Source: an uncultured Bacteroidota bacterium (GTDB lineage Bacteria > Bacteroidota > Bacteroidia > Bacteroidales > CAIWKO01). Taken from it: a stretch of DNA of 23,328 nucleotides. The stretch covers positions 1-23,328 of the forward strand of contig CALGYY010000229.1 of the NCBI GenBank assembly GCA_937934705.1, read 5' to 3'. The position numbers and the translations under genes were made by a program. This document shows positions 12,301 through 18,700 of the stretch, one piece after another. The notes below the pieces were generated by a model. The model was given only the letters and a program-made list of their open reading frames with translations. It was not told where the DNA came from and did no database searches. Numbering within the stretch: the first letter of the stretch is position 1; every line of letters starts with the position of its first letter.

Positions 12301-12622
12301 TGCAGCCAATGACCAGCATTGTGTGTATCCCGAAGGTGTAACGGGTATTGATGAATACGGCATGAATGGCTTCTTCCTGCTGCAGAACATCCCCAACCCG
12401 GCCAGGGAACAGACCACCATTAATTTCGTGGTTCCCGAAGCCGGCAATGCCCTGCTGGAGGTACGCAACCTTATGGGCCAGGTGATGCTGACTGAACAAG
12501 TGGATGCTGTTTCAGGCCTGAACTCCTTCATCCTGAATACCGCCTCCATGGCCAGCGGAGTTTACTATTATTCGGTCACATTCGATGAGCAGCGACTGAC
12601 CAGAAAGATGGTAGTGAACTAA
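350..12622 (+). CDS. Giant T9SS-secreted mosaic protein 1 (4090 aa)
   Basis: This is a secreted multidomain protein, probably a surface adhesin or structural protein; I recognise no named gene. The signal peptide is residues 1-19, with likely cleavage after A-S-A. Domains in rough order are: MAM/anchor-J-like 20-205 (GWYIDN at 193); Ig-like 208-320; IGTGT-type beta-sandwich 320-485; CARDB-like 488-595; beta-helix 597-1034; CARDB 1034-1144; anchor-J 1144-1306; CARDB 1307-1418. Next come three Ig_7-type domains with inserted domains (1419-1646, 1763-2016, 2133-2395), the first two followed by CARDB (1648-1762, 2018-2132). Then CARDB 2396-2509, beta-helix 2510-2947, CARDB 2949-3055, beta-helix 3056-3490, CARDB 3491-3600, MAM/anchor-J-like 3600-3783, CARDB 3783-3892 and 3893-4000. 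The T9SS type A tail is 4001-4090. The ATG at 350 is chosen because the signal peptide starts there. Export is inferred through Sec and then T9SS. No catalytic motif is seen. The first ~5 kb is more AT-rich than the rest. Confidence 0.93.
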   Translation: MRKWFLLLTAVLTLGQASAQTLIYHENFESPSNADSVTSSGASPWAINSRIAAQGLQCDSNYVVASDSSFLVTTSFNCSGYSNILLSFSHICKIELMDGGEVFVSVNMGPWVKLSAAHYLDPGNSQFISQGSKFSSNSYPLDWFPVQNTLKPTNTWWKTENFNISAIAANQTNVRIRFKLKDGTNNGSGGAHGWYIDNIRVIGANSELIPPVITLNAPIWQDTVNVTGPFDVLAHIRDASGIDTAWLSYKVNGGAEQYIPMLWVSDSTYKGVIPSYTWNTAITYYIHAEDNSPAHNSTNSSSISFFIKQGPDIVTIGSGTVLSTYPYYTYYHDAKSQMIYLASEIITAGGSPGLIPSIAFNVSNIGGPAMQNFTIQMQNTSLTALTGFVNTGWTTVFNGTYTVTGTGWQTIELQTPFNWNGTSNLLINICFDNTSFSTTSSVFSTANAGKTWGQALDASAGCAFNAGAAQANRPNIRLATPHKMTGEDAGISQILEPTGVALANVNIPLKVTLRNFADDTLESVTIKYTLDSIPQPDFLWTGSLLAGVASTPLTIGTLNLIEGPHTLKVWTVNPNDSTDENFANDTSQIAFYACDAILNGTYTIGATGDFPDFASVLNTLLNCGVNGPVIFNVQDGVYNERISLTDIPGSSAVNTVTFQSQSGDYSDVIITSLGTGTSDNYVLRLNGGDNLIFRNMTLQSQGSTYTTVLAVGNNSIRNTFENIYFLGVNTTSSTSTNNAVIYSASGATSNDSINTFQNCRIENGSYGMYWYGNSTTILERKTVIRGNTFLNQYYRGIQLYNQDAPLVESNLITTNTLYSTFYGLYTYYCNNNFRLLRNTITIPNGGYGLYSSTNSGSLGNEGLVANNMISIGGTGSAYGIYATGTNSHKYYFNSVSLTNTGTTAYAFYQGTGSNLRLANNVLSYWGSSSSGYTIYAGSTTVITYSDYNDLFSTGPNIGYWNSAARANLTAWRTASLLDSNSVALDPEFISPTNLHSFSPNINNKGKYFPEVSIDIDGQARSMTTPDIGADEFNLLTEDAKMLSVLLPQNSCGFTALEDIRIRIKNTGLNPLTNISAYYVINNGTPVQELIAGPIPPGDTLNYTFLTKADLSAYGYYNLTVYVKNPLDGNELNDSIRNYRFYSGYDFLTSGPYTQSFEATEYFADWSSLSINGDNFKWEIPFNGIPKTGSKSARFFNGTTNTGGDWMFSRCFPMQAGETYEISYWYRGASTSTPSKLKLKYGQSPNPAGMTMLLDSLPNILSTTYQKSTKLFVAPATGIYYFGWYAFSDPSSSNHMYVDDINIKYYPPQEVTALNISAPVDGCGLSSNEQVVIQIYNSGSDTINGNLTAYYSINGNPPISQTVPGMILPADTLDFTFTATADLSVTTTDSIFNIIAWVKLTADPIPGNDTTFSEVISGHIPLVPTVTNDTVIQNYSALLHAINPFDSVYWYVDNITTTYFHSGQHYLTPALTDTITYYVQSGTSGGAVESAGIINGGASSFITTAAGWGLFFTATENIYLDYVHVYPTGTGTITINITDLSNNILQSSAPFALTGTGVEKIQVPVDLVVPAGNYKIGMSYTGITNLIRESSGVSYPYSTPSGNLVITSGANGGSSSTSTSYYWFYDWGVKPVGSGCTSARVPVTAYVIYPAEDLAMVEILSPADGCTDGEETVSVRLFNNGIDTLENSFSLSYLVSGNPVPVTEVVSTDLLPGDSLTYTFATPAIMPVLSGDSSYQITVYGVNAGDIFFGNDTIIKPVTLSYTPADPIVTHDTVLFGNSATLQASSPASLYWYNVPTGGSYIDTGSVYNTPVLFDTATYYVQASTSTPGIVKIVGTGTTTTSYIPFYYNFDFSWTATLHTPDEMQFQGMIDTIAYYVNAAPSPAYTQIDQRIYMSLTGGTTFANGDYPGTAGMTQVFQGTLNLNAAGWLKIPLQTPFYYDGTSALQILYENYDGDYLSNETTSFRTTATTGNKAKYKYQDNTFPAVAGTLTTSRPNVYFSYSELGCSSNRVPVTAYVIIPEEDIALTQLLSPVDGCTFGTENVTIEFFNGGVDTIENPFTLSYEVQGNPTPVTEIVNYIMLPGDTVVHTFATPMSAPLLSGDSIFYLTVYGNNAGDIYFLNDTLWQEVTLAFSPPDPVVAHDTVPYATQATLGATSSYSLLWYDVPSGGSHIDTGAFFVTPVLFGDATYYVEAVDGGGGGQGIKITEVNIGGTDEIEIQNVTGSTIDATGWKVVVSDDYSLINEVNAFTWDLGVMPAGQVLTKNDNSSSPDYWGSNLFWNPGAFPSYSGWAMIIDNNGAVVDYVAWGWPQADIQGFSAVVAGHTLTVGSAWIGDGISSPSTDFIIRSNSDADAATDWVNAASGSIGTANPGMTMGGGSLGSGCPSHRIPVHAVVTGQPDNDAAIIEIVAPADTIPLGIANVDVLLKNYGLDTMTSVQIGWSVNGVVQTPFNWSGSLATGETEVVNIGTYDFVYTPYPGLNEIVAWSKNPNGVNDLTVINDTASKWVDAHDPLNGIYYIGTATPDFDDFSEAVMVLGAWGVDGPVTILTESGTYNEQISIPAVNGASAVNTITFASLTGVNTDVTLQYAAAGTTDNFVVKLNGADYIAFEDMTIKSTAAATYGRVVELVNGANFNRFEGNILQSIVTTSSSSSVIYSTSTASDNSNRFIGNDILNGYYGVYLYGSSTNHKQGNVFEDNNFEGFYYYGMYLYYNDSLRVIGNRFRNGAASATNYHIYSYYGNHACRYESNDISGSGSGTFYGISLLSSSSSSAATASRIVNNFISNTNSSGTAYGIYLSSSSYTDVYYNSVNIGAGSNTAGRAMYVTGGTAGINVVNNNLANTSWGYAYYVGTAAAIGTSNYNNFYTNGSVLAYWSADRATLAALQTASSKDANSRSAHPGFYSPVDLHTYGIDLYNAGTPLASVIVDIDGDSRNLTTPCIGADEFTPPPVDAGVISIDAPVSPVLGGVQQVRVSIRNFGLDPLTSATIRFEVDGVPGTPFAWTGSLASGIIEPNILIGTYSFPAGASVIKAWTELPNGVTDPNHNNDTSETTIIGCNGPLAGNYTIGGSGADFNDFTEAVLTLSYCGVSAPVVFNVAAGNYDEQISIPAIVGASSASTITFQSASGVSTDVVLRYAALGTNDNYVVQLDSADYIRFRNMTLQSTTASTYGKVVVMRGGASFNTFEGNIIRSVSSTSSNAAAVYCAAGAQDDFNVFTGNTIENGYYGIYCYGSSTYKKQGNQFLNNVISGYYYYGLYNYYSDSTIVVGNTLTNASNSGTTYHLYLGYSDNGLRVERNRVHATNTSTCYALYSYYSDGSATKPNMIFNNFISQGTGTGTAYGLYSSNSTYTNFYYNSVNITAGSSSNRALYVTGGNNVNVINNNLVTIGGGHAYYVSTTTALVTSDYNNIYTPTGLYAYYGSTAYATLAALQAASGKDSNSIAIDPNYVSASDLHVLNPGLNGTGTPIAGITTDIDGQTRNAQHPDIGADEFSPIAKDIAVTAFTSPANMFASAGSSIVVNVTVRNLGSDTITSFNTYYQYGVSSPVMQAWTGTLLPSQTTTVLFSAPFTAQSGSVSLCAYTALPGDGNLSNDTLCNSFTGVPVLMVPDSTDFESSNYFYGVGPQGLWEYGTPASVTINSAHSPVNAWKTNLDGYYTANAIEYLYSPYYNFTQVADATLKFWHWFQTETNVDGGKIEYSIGGSTFVTLGYYNDPAGTNWYNTTVGGQVSWSGNSGGWVLSEYDLSTIPAIVNATAPVQFRYRFTSNGTNSNYDGWAVDDFAITAPPLAKDAGVIAIVNPAGSSVTGSNVTLEVTLQNFGTDSLMSIPVAYRINGGTITQATWTGVLMPGATTNYTFPTTFVSPGTDYTLCAFTKRSGDIYKYNDTTCALIDATAASLDAGVIALLSPGTQTPAGDSVEVIVRIQNFGTSTLTSIPLGYSRNGVQLYTTTWTGNLAAGATVDFTFPQKYVSPLANYSLCAYSMLPGDANAANDQHCVYPEGVTGIDEYGMNGFFLLQNIPNPAREQTTINFVVPEAGNALLEVRNLMGQVMLTEQVDAVSGLNSFILNTASMASGVYYYSVTFDEQRLTRKMVVN
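1811..3451 (+). repeat. CARDB + beta-helix module, copy 1 (gene 1)
   Basis: This is the first of three ~1.64-kb units in gene 1, each a CARDB-like domain followed by a right-handed parallel beta-helix (pectin-lyase-like fold). The CARDB starts at DAGISQI (residue 488). The helix begins with G-T-Y-T-I-G (about residue 599) and ends with the motif PDIGADEF (about 1026-1033), a usual closing motif of such helices in Bacteroidota. The coils are rich in Asn, Ser, Thr and Tyr, with N-N-x-F/I-type turns. I see none of the catalytic signatures of pectate lyases or pectinesterases, so a scaffold or ligand-binding role is more likely than an enzymatic one. This copy is the most diverged of the three and the most AT-rich. 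Confidence 0.7.
4606..5287 (+). other. Ig_7-type domain 1 of gene 1 with jelly-roll insert
   Basis: The first half of an Ig_7-like domain (residues ~1419-1483) ends at the strand T-Y-Y-V-Q-S. The closing strand GCTSARVPVTAYV does not follow until residue 1634. The ~150 residues between form a separate beta-sandwich with the signature YYWFYDWGV near its end. Jelly-roll inserts with a YYFYDWE-like signature in this position are common in Bacteroidota T9SS proteins, so this is the canonical insert among the five in the window. The paralogous position in gene 2 holds a different domain. Confidence 0.65.
5636..6397 (+). other. Ig_7-type domain 2 of gene 1 with IGTGT-type insert
   Basis: The Ig_7-like half (residues ~1763-1824) ends at T-Y-Y-V-Q-A-S and its closing strand GCSSNRVPVTAYV is at 2004-2016. 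The ~180-residue insert starts with K-I-V-G-T-G-T and contains G-W-x-K-I-P-L-Q-T-P-F-Y-Y-D-G-T-S. This strongly resembles the free-standing domain at residues 320-485 (G-W-Q-T-I-E-L-Q-T-P-F-N-W-N-G-T-S). The insert is therefore a diverged relative of a module that the same protein also uses as an ordinary bead. Confidence 0.62.
6746..7534 (+). other. Ig_7-type domain 3 of gene 1 with lamin-tail-like insert
   Basis: The Ig_7-like half (residues ~2133-2194) ends at T-Y-Y-V-E-A and its closing strand GCPSHRIPVHAVV begins at 2381. The insert starts after a glycine run (G-G-G-G-G). It fits a lamin tail domain (LTD): an I-K-I-T-E-V-N start, E-I-E-I-Q-N, then A-T-G-W-K-V, then N-N-G-A-V-V-D-Y-V-A-W. 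LTDs in bacteria occur in secreted and surface proteins. The paralogue has no third Ig_7 domain and no LTD. The family call is good; the function here is unknown. Confidence 0.65.
7535..9193 (+). repeat. CARDB + beta-helix module, copy 2 (gene 1)
   Basis: This second unit is directly followed by the third (9194-10820), with which it is clearly a tandem duplicate. The helix is opened by Y-Y-I-G-T and Y-N-E-Q-I-S-I-P-A and closed by C-I-G-A-D-E-F. The coils hold Tyr-rich stretches such as EGFYYYGMYLYYNDS. A 20-base stretch, 8009-8028, is identical to 9650-9669 at an offset of 1641 bases (547 codons). The GC content is visibly higher than in copy 1. Confidence 0.72.
9194..10820 (+). repeat. CARDB + beta-helix module, copy 3 (gene 1)
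   Basis: This third unit is CARDB-like residues 2949-3055, then a beta-helix that opens with N-Y-T-I-G-G-S-G and closes with PDIGADEF (about 3481-3488). It follows copy 2 without a linker. Shared features with copy 2 include YNEQ/YDEQ-ISIPA, GSST-x-K-Q-G-N, G-Y-Y-Y-Y-G-L/M-Y and V-T-G-G in the same order. The regular Tyr positions predict stacked aromatic ladders along the helix, which is an inference from spacing and not a solved structure. Confidence 0.72.
11147..12619 (+). other. Conserved C-terminal block of gene 1 with T9SS tail
   Basis: A MAM/anchor-J-like domain (residues ~3600-3783, with GWAVDDFAI near its end), two CARDB-like domains and a T9SS type A sorting domain (4001-4090) follow in the same order as at 21613-23093 in gene 2. 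The tail has the expected marks: Q-N-I-P-N-P near its start, a central L-M-G-Q-V, then S-G-V-Y-Y-Y-S-V and a final R-K-M-V-V-N. Such tails are cleaved after outer-membrane passage, and the protein is usually attached to the cell surface or released. Confidence 0.85.
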
Positions 12623-12641
12623 GCTTACAACCTTTTATATG

Positions 12642-12675
12642 AAGAGGCTGTCTTGTTGGCAGCCTCTTTTTTTTA
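12642..12675 (+). terminator. Intrinsic terminator of gene 1
   Basis: AAGAGGCTGTC (12642-12652) and GGCAGCCTCTT (12658-12668) form an 11-bp stem (one T-G wobble) around a TTGTT loop, followed by a T run. It begins 20 bases after the stop codon. It shares its AGGCTGTC core with the terminator behind gene 2. Confidence 0.88.
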
Positions 12676-12719
12676 TCCCTTAATAATTGTTAAAACTGCA
12701 TACATTAAAGTCTCTTTTG

Positions 12720-12727
12720 TAAATTTG
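12720..12727 (+). promoter_or_regulatory. Bacteroidota-type -7 promoter element of gene 2
   Basis: TAAATTTG is a perfect TAnnTTTG match, ending 43 bases before the ATG at 12771 and lying after the terminator of gene 1. No TTTG -33 box is present at 19-21 bases upstream. The leader resembles that of gene 1: both have TTTGT at the -7 element, AAATTCT shortly before the start, and ATGAGAAAGT at the start codon. This suggests that the promoter region was duplicated with the gene. Confidence 0.55.
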
Positions 12728-12770
12728 TCCTCAGAATTTTAAATTTTATTTTATTAAATTCTCCTTAATA

Positions 12771-15700
12771 ATGAGAAAGTTAGTATTCTTCTGCCTGGCC
12801 ATTTGCTGGGCTGCAGCGGCATTTGCCCAAACCATTGTTTATCATGAGACCTTTGAGCAACCATCTGGTGCTGATAGTGTTACCTCTAGCGGAGCATCCG
12901 CCTGGAGCATTAATACGAGGATTGCCGCAGAAGGAGTTCAGTGTGACTCGAATTATGTAGTGGCTGGTGACTCTTCGTTTCTGATCACAGCTCCCTTTAA
13001 CTGCACGGGGTTTCCGAATGTGGTGCTGCAGTTCAGCCATATTTGTAAGATCGAACTTCTGGATGCAGGCGAAATCTTTGTTTCGGCGAATTTCGGTCCA
13101 TGGATTAAGCTGACGGCCACCGAGTACATTAACCCGGGCAATTCCCAGTTTGCCTCCCAGGGGAATAAGTTTTCGTCAAATACCTACCCTATTGATTGGC
13201 AATCTTCACAAAACCTGCTGAAACCCACCAACACCTGGTGGAAGAACGAAACTTTTGACATTTCTGCGCTGGTGGCCAATCAAACCAACGTCAGGATCAA
13301 ATTCAGGCTCAAGGACGGCACCAACAACGGATCTGCCGGGGCGCACGGCTGGTATATTGACAACATCAGGGTTTCAGGTGCACTGTCGGAACTCACTCCG
13401 CCCGTGATCACTTACAAACCACCTGTACTTCAGGATACGGTTTTTTCTACGGGACCATTTAATATTTATACCTGGATTACTGACGACAGCGGCATTGACA
13501 CGGCATATATTGCTTACACCGCCAACGGCGGGCCTACGCAATACGTACCCATGACATGGGTTTCAGACACCACCTGGCTCGGGGTTATTCCCAGCTATAC
13601 CTGGTTTACGAACATCAGCTATTACGCATACGCTGAAGATAGTTCTCTTTCGCACAATGCGACAACAGCATCTACAAAGAATTTCTACAACAAGCCGGGG
13701 CCGACTACGGTCACTATAGGAACAGGAACCAATTCCATTAGTTACCCTTACAACACCACCTGGCATGATGCCAAAACACAGATGCTGTATACGGCCAGCG
13801 AGCTTATTGCTGGCGGAGGTGCCGCCGGTCAGATCACCAGGATCGCCTTTAATGTGGCCAGCGTGGGAAGTCCCATTATGCAGAACTTTAATATCCGCAT
13901 GCAGAACTACTCAGGCTCAACCCTCAGTGCTTTTGTCAGCAGCGGCTGGACCACAGTCTATACCGGCTCTTATAGTCCGGCTGCAACGGGCTGGCAGGAA
14001 ATCATTCTTCAGACCCCCTTTGGCTGGAACGGCACCAGCAGCCTGTTAATAGAAATTTGCTTCGACAACACTTCATGGTCGGGAGCCAGTTCTGTTTATG
14101 GCACCACTGCCACAGCCCTCTGCTATCATGAAAATGCCGACGGGTCTGCAGGCTGCGGCTTTTCAAACGGAAGCGCTCAAACGAGCCGGCCCAATATCCG
14201 TCTGACCTTCCCTGCCAATAACAATATGTTTGATGCAGGGATTGCTCAGATCACGTCACCCACAGGGACGATACTTGGCTCAGGACCGCATCCGGTAACG
14301 GTAACGATGAAGAATTACTCCATCGATACCCTGACCAGCGTGAAGATCAAATACTCCGTCGACGGGACTTTACGTGACAGTCTGAACTGGACAGGAACAT
14401 TGTTCGCGGGGGTGACCAGCCTTCCGTTTGACATTGACACCACTACCTTCGGTATTGGTCAGCACACGCTGAAAGTGTGGACTGAGTTGCCCAACGGATC
14501 CGGTGACCAGAATAACCTGAATGATACCGCGACCGTCATATTTTTTCTGTGCGATTCTTTACTCAGCGGGACTTACACTGTAGGGGGTGGCGGAAACTTC
14601 GCCAATTTCGCCTCGGTGATCGGAACCCTGAACAATTGCGGCATAGGCGGGCCGGTGACTTTCCTGATCAACACCGGAACCTATAATGAGCAACTGACCT
14701 TCATTCCGGTCACAGGATCTTCTGCCGTAAACACCATCACCTTTAAGCCCAATACAGGGGCTACGGTTACGCTGACCAACAACTCTGCAAGCGGTACCCT
14801 TAAGTTTTCCGGAGCGGATAATATCATTTTTGACGGATCCAACAATGGAACGACTTCAAGGGACATGAGCATCATCAACACGTCTACATCAGCCAACAAC
14901 ACCGCGATCTGGCTGGCTTCTGCCGGTACAGGTGCAGGATGTACAGGAATTACGATCAAAAACTGTAATATCACTGCAGGAAGCAACACGGTAACCTCTT
15001 ACGGCATCCACGCCGGAGGTACGACCATTGGCAGTGCAGGAGCAGACAACGACAACCTCACCATTAACAACAACCTCATCCGTAAAGCCTATTATGGCAT
15101 CTGGGTGAATGGTGTTGCCACAACGGGCATCGTTAACAACCTGAGCATCGATAACAACACCCTGGGTTCCACAATAGCTTCCGAGTACATAACCTATATG
15201 GGTGTGTACCTCATGCAAAGCGATCAGGCCAGTATCCGGAAAAACACCATCCGCAACATCATCAGCGGTAACACAGGAAATACGGCCATAAACATCGGTA
15301 CAGGTGTGACCAACGCCACTGTTTACGCGAATAACATCACAGGGATCCGTTACACGGGTACAGCAGGCAATGCCGCCAAAGGCATTGAGGTCAGCACGAA
15401 CAACACTTCGAGCAATATTCTCATCGCCAATAATATGATTTCCGATATCCTGGGAGATGGCGGAACGACTTACGCCACTACCGTCAGGGGTATCGGGATT
15501 GACGCGGGCAGCGGCGTGATCATGGTCGCTCACAACTCGGTGTATCTCTCAGGAGATGCAAGCAACGGGGGAAGCACAAGTGCGGGTCTTTTCGGCGCCC
15601 TCACGGTAAACGCCGCAGCTTCGGGACTGAACATCAGGAACAATATTTTCCAGAATTCCATCACCAAAACCTCAGCACCAACGGCCAGGGCATATGCGGT

Positions 15701-18700
15701 TTACTCTTATGCCGCCAATACTGTATACAACGCCATCAATTATAACGACTACTATGTGACAGGGACGCAGGGCGTGCTGGGGTATCTTGGTTCTGCCAGA
15801 ACAACACTGACAGATTGGCAAACAGCCACTGCACAGGATGCCAATTCAAGAAATGCTGACCCGATCTTCACCAGCACCACAAACCTTCACACATTTGCAG
15901 TCAGTGTTAACAACCTTGGGACACCGATTGCCCTGGTGCCCGACGACATCGACGGCGACGTACGCAGTGCAACAACTCCTGATCTCGGCGCGGATGAATT
16001 CACTCCGCTGAGTGATGACATCGGAATTATCAGCATTTTAAGCCCGGGCAATGGTTGCGGCTATACCAATAATGAAACGGTGAGCATCCGCGTCAGAAAT
16101 TACGGGACTGATCCCATCACAAGCGCTGATATGTATTATTCCGTAAACGGCGGAGCGGCGGTTCAAGAGGTATTCAATGGCAGCATTGCTCCTGACAGTT
16201 CCTATACTTACATTTTCACCACAGGAGCTGACCTGTCGGTTCCGGGTAACTACACCATTAAAGCCTGGGTTGACCTCACGGATGATGTTAACCTCTTAAA
16301 CGACACAACCAATCGTTCCATATACAGTGGTTACAATTTCTCATACGGACCCTATACCATGGGCTTCGAAAGCACCGAGAACTTCTCTGACTGGACCGTG
16401 CTGAACGTCAATGGCGACGGTGAAACCTGGAACCTCCCATGGACGGGCACACCGCACAGCGGAACCCGCAGCGCACGCTATTACAACAGCACATCTGCTG
16501 CCGGTAATGAATGGCTCTTTTCACGCTGCTTCACGTTCGAGGCCGGAAATACTTACGAAATCGAATACTGGTACCGGGTTGACAATGCCACCTACCCCCA
16601 GAGTATCGACCTGAAGATCGGCACTTCGCCAACACCTGCGGCGATGACCACAACCCTGGTCAGCATGCCCAATATGAATAACGCAATCTATCAGAAAGCA
16701 ACAGCAAGCTTCACAGCACCAAGTTCAGGAGCCTATTATTTCGCATGGCATGCGTATTCTGCGGCGAGCAATTATTATTATGCCTATATTGATGATATCA
16801 ATATTAATTTGATCCCGAATCAGGAAGCAACCGCTTATGCGATCATCCAGCCTGAAGGCGCCTGTGGAATGAGCAATACAGAGACGGTGAGTTTACAGAT
16901 CATCAACTCGGGAGCTCAGGCTATCAACGGTAATCTCACAGCCTGTTACAGTGCCAATGGCGCACCGGCAGTCTGCGAGGCCGTTGCCGCCAGCATACCC
17001 GTGGGAGATACCCTGGATTACATTTTCAGCGGAACCCTTGATATGTTTGCTCCGGTCGCCGACAGCATGTTTAATATCACGGCCTGGGTGAGTCTGACCG
17101 GTGATCCTCTGCTGTATAATGACACTGCTTTTGTACAGGTGCTCTCCCAGTATGCTCCTCCTGCCCCCACGGTTATCAGCGACACCGTACCGTATGGAGG
17201 CATTGCGGTTCTTTCGGCGGTTTCGCCCTCACTGATCAAATGGTGGGACAGTCCTTCCGGAGGTTTGTTGCTCGGAACGGGAAATACCTACACCACCCCC
17301 AGCCTGTACGCTACAACTGTTTACTATGTTGAAGCCCAAAACGGAACAGGAAACCAGACCTGGACCTTCGACGGCAACCTTCAGGGCTGGACAGCTACCC
17401 TGGCCTGCGGATCACCCGTCACCTGGGTTTGGAATTCTGACGGAGGCAGCGGAACTGCCTTTGCCGTGAACCACGGGACCAATTCTTCACAGGTGCTGAC
17501 TTCTCCGCTGGTTCCCGTCAGCGGAGCTACAAGTATCAACCTGAGCTACCGTCACCGCTTTGGAACCGAATCATGCTGTGACCACGGTTTTGTGGCCTAC
17601 AGGCTTGACGGCGGGCCATGGGTTCAGTTCATCCCAACCACAGGTGCTTACTCCGGAAACGACGACCAGTATAATGAGCCGTTCTGGAGCGGATGCACAA
17701 ATTCGGCCTCCATGCCTCTGTATTTCGGCACGGCACCCTACGCCACCCACAGCGGACCGATCAATGTTTCGGGAGCTGCAGAGATCGAAATTGCCTTTGT
17801 ATTTACCACTGACGGATCCGGATTGGTTGATGGATGGTATATTGATGAGGTAAGCCTCTCGGGACTTGCAGCATGTACCAGTCCCCGTGTTCCGGATACC
17901 GCTTACGTTATGTTGCTGCCCTGGGAAGCCGGCATCATTGACCTGATCAGCCCTGAAGACGGATGCGCCGGCAACAGCGAAGAAGTTACGATCCGCATCC
18001 GCAATAATGGCGACAGTACCATTACGGTAATGAATGCATATTACCAGGCAGGCCTTGCACCGGTAGTTTCTGAGCTCATCAACACCAGTCTTCTGCCGGG
18101 CGATACGCTGGTTTATACGTTCACCACCACTCTGGATCCGGGAACCAGTCCTTCGAATCCTGACACCAATATCTTCTTAACCACCTGGATTGAACTCAGC
18201 GGTGATACTTACGCTTTGAATGATTCAAGTGCGCATAATTATGAATTTCTGTATGTACCGCCTGCGCCAATTGTCACCAATGTCGTTATTCCCTACGGCT
18301 CTTCCACCACACTTACTGCCGTTAGTCCCGACCCCATGAAGTGGTACAGTGTCCCCTCCGGCGGCAGTCCGATAGGATACGGCAGCTACACCACCCCTGT
18401 TCTTTATGACACTACAGTATACTGGGTGGAGGCTTCAACGAGTGATCCGGGTTTCACCATCACCGGTCTGCTGGCCACCGGTTCATACGTTGTCGATCAT
18501 GATGGAATTACCGGAGATGACCGCGGGGGTATCGTAGTTACCGAGCAATATCTTTATTACAACGGCGACGGCTCCGGGATCCGTTACAATATGCCCGGAC
18601 TGACCAACGGGATTGCCGTTAGCCGACAGGACGGCATCTGTGCTGACCTGAGCGGTGCAGGAACAACCTACACTTTATGGAACGGCACGGCTGCTCCTGT

